DNA of 64,000 nucleotides from Streptomyces sp. AC1-42W (GTDB lineage Bacteria; Actinomycetota; Actinomycetes; Streptomycetales; Streptomycetaceae). Where the stretch lies: contig NZ_QKWY01000002.1 in NCBI RefSeq assembly GCF_003248355.1, positions 1,922,001 to 1,986,000 of the forward strand, written 5' to 3'. The position numbers and the translations under genes are program-made. Numbering within the stretch: position 1 is the stretch's first letter; every line of letters begins with the position of its first letter. This document shows positions 63,073 to 64,000 of this stretch, in pieces. The notes below the pieces were generated by a model. That model had not been told where the DNA came from, made no database searches, and saw only the letters and a list, made by a program, of their open reading frames with translations.

Positions 63073-63641
63073 GCCGTCTCCCGCCAGAGGCCGGCCAGCC
63101 GGAGCAGCGCGGTGAGCAGGGAACCGGCCGCGATCACGGCCAGCACCGGGACGGCCCAGCCGCTCGCGGCGGCGATCACCACGAGCAGGCAGCGCTCGGT
63201 CTTGCCGACCGGGCCGCCGTTGCGGCGGGGCGCCCCGGCCGCCGCCCCGGCCAGCGACACCCAGGAGGGCAGCGTCGCGGCGAGACCGGCGAGCGCGACC
63301 AGCCAGAGCGGGGCGAGGGTGAGGAAGCCCGCCAGCACGACCAGGTCGGCCATCCGGTCGCCCAGCTCGTTGAGGATCGTGCCGCGCCGGGTGGTCCGGC
63401 CGGTGTCGCGGGCCAGCGCCCCGTCCAGGTTGGCGAAGGCGAGCCGCGCCGCGAGCAGCACGGCGACCGGCAGGGCGGCGACCGGGGCGGGCAGCCGGGC
63501 CAGCGCGGCGGCCGCACCGGCGGCGGCGACCACCCCGGCGGCGGTGAGCGTGTCGGGCGACACCTCACGGCGGGCCAGCGCGGCGCGGACACCGGCGAGC
63601 CGGTCCGCGTACCAGGGCTTGAGAGCGTAGAGGCCGTTCAT
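63069..63641 (-). CDS. CDP-alcohol phosphotransferase-like protein with altered active site
   Basis: This 190-aa membrane protein of the CDP-OH transferase family is read from ATG 63641. The signature should be D-x2-D-G-x2-A-R-x8-G-x3-D-x3-D. Here the first Asp is Ala70 and the third is Asn91, while D73, G74, A77-R78, G87 and D95 are kept. Two of four metal/catalytic acidic residues are therefore lost. It may be a specialised or inactive homologue. It is the first gene of the coupled lipid operon; upstream ORF residues before 63641 are not family-like. Confidence 0.78.
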   Translation of the reverse strand: MNGLYALKPWYADRLAGVRAALARREVSPDTLTAAGVVAAAGAAAALARLPAPVAALPVAVLLAARLAFANLDGALARDTGRTTRRGTILNELGDRMADLVVLAGFLTLAPLWLVALAGLAATLPSWVSLAGAAAGAPRRNGGPVGKTERCLLVVIAAASGWAVPVLAVIAAGSLLTALLRLAGLWRETA

Positions 63642-63686
63642 GAACCCAACTCTCGTGCGACGCACATGTCTTCGACACGGGTCGGC

Positions 63687-63706
63687 TACTCAGGTACGCC
63701 TGAGTA
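63687..63706. repeat. Inverted repeat upstream of the lipid operon
   Basis: Two perfect 8-bp arms (tactcagg/cctgagta) with a tacg centre sit 46 bp upstream of the reverse-strand start codon at 63641. It has the size and position of a dimeric repressor operator for the lipid operon. Confidence 0.55.
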
Positions 63707-63830
63707 CCCGCGCGGGCCGTACCCGGGGGGCGAGAGGCCCGCCCGAGCCCGCGTCTCAGATAGTAGGAAGTCCGAGTAATCGTGGAGACAGACAGGCCGG
63801 GCTGTTCTAGCTTTGTAGAAGCCGAACGTC

Positions 63831-63846
63831 TCGCTCGATCGAGCGA
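63831..63846. repeat. Perfect 16-bp palindrome in the divergent region
   Basis: tcgctcgatcgagcga is self-complementary over 16 bp. It lies about midway between the two divergent start codons, 148 bp from the forward one. A regulatory role is inferred from position only. Confidence 0.5.
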
Positions 63847-63993
63847 CCGGCGGTAGAGAGTGCGCGCCCCCGCGCAGGCAACCCCTGCGGCGCCCGCCCC
63901 CCGCCCCTTCCGGCACCTCGAAATCACTGATCTCGACATCACCCCACGCTGTTCGATCTCGAAATCCTCGCGATCTCAAGGAGTCGATCCACC

Positions 63994-64000
63994 ATGGCCG
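63994..64000 (+). CDS. Start of a further gene, cut by the window end
   Basis: ATG 63994 is preceded by AAGGAG at good spacing, so a coding sequence almost certainly begins here (Met-Ala...). Only two codons and one base are present; the product cannot be named. Confidence 0.6.

Larger units (their letters stand above)
63642..63993. promoter_or_regulatory. Divergent promoter region with several palindromes
   Basis: This 352-bp region lies between the reverse lipid operon and a forward gene starting at 63994. It contains the inverted repeat tactcaggtacgcctgagta (63687-63706), the perfect palindrome tcgctcgatcgagcga (63831-63846), and three related copies of ctcga[a/c]atc at 63917, 63932 and 63958 near the forward start. 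These are candidate regulator sites; none is identified. Confidence 0.5.

Overview
The window is a stretch of high-GC actinobacterial chromosome, almost certainly Streptomyces. The evidence is the strong G/C bias at third codon positions, frequent GTG starts, leaderless or near-leaderless promoters with TANNNT -10 boxes, the XRE/DUF397 gene pair, two GGDEF-EAL proteins beside ligA and ilvB, and a gene order that I recall from S. coelicolor around SCO5476-SCO5520. The species cannot be named from the sequence alone. No rRNA, tRNA or CRISPR array was seen.

Layout. 0.5-6.7 kb: a five-gene oligopeptide ABC transporter in the BldK-like order permease, lipoprotein, permease, ATPase, ATPase. 6.7-11.5 kb: a TRIC-type channel, an acyl-CoA thioesterase-like protein, a cysteine desulfurase, a Tat-exported amidase (reverse strand) and mnmA. 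The desulfurase probably supplies sulfur for MnmA's 2-thiouridine reaction. 11.4-25.8 kb: an inserted defence island flanked by a perfect 103-bp direct repeat of the 3' end of mnmA. 25.8-31.5 kb: an alpha/beta hydrolase lacking the usual nucleophile, a LOG-family protein, an SDR, a short MetE-type methionine synthase and ligA. 31.6-40.1 kb: an RmdB-like c-di-GMP protein, a long hairpin, gatC-gatA-(80-aa gene)-gatB and an MMPL transporter. 40.3-47.1 kb: a LAL-type LuxR regulator with a small upstream gene, a sugar dehydrogenase lipoprotein, an aldo/keto reductase and a D-2-hydroxyacid dehydrogenase. 47.2-55.9 kb: a CdgC-like c-di-GMP protein, then the branched-chain amino acid genes ilvB-ilvN-ilvC behind an attenuator leader, then serA. 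55.9-60.9 kb: a TetR regulator with its operator, a small gene, and the proline catabolic genes (PRODH and P5CDH) divergent from a PucR-type regulator. 61.0-63.6 kb: a translationally coupled reverse-strand lipid operon (CDP-alcohol phosphotransferase, CdsA-like, PlsC-like). The window ends at the start codon of another gene.

The most interesting part is the 14.2-kb island. It carries an RloA/RloB (AbiL-like) ATPase and Toprim-like pair, a type I restriction-modification system split as hsdM-hsdS ... hsdR, a YgjP-type metallopeptidase, an XRE/DUF397 pair (with the frameshifted relic of a second DUF397 gene) and an IS5-type insertion sequence. The repeat rebuilds an intact mnmA on the left and leaves the old mnmA tail plus its terminator on the right. 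No recombinase gene is visible inside.

Other points worth a second look: a 176-nt hairpin directly after the gatC promoter, whose scattered A/C mismatches all become G/U pairs in the opposite-strand RNA; contrasting catalytic signatures in the two c-di-GMP proteins; a lipid operon whose first enzyme has lost two of four catalytic Asp; and inverted repeats with a shared AGACAT half-site upstream of the TetR gene and in the proline-locus control region.
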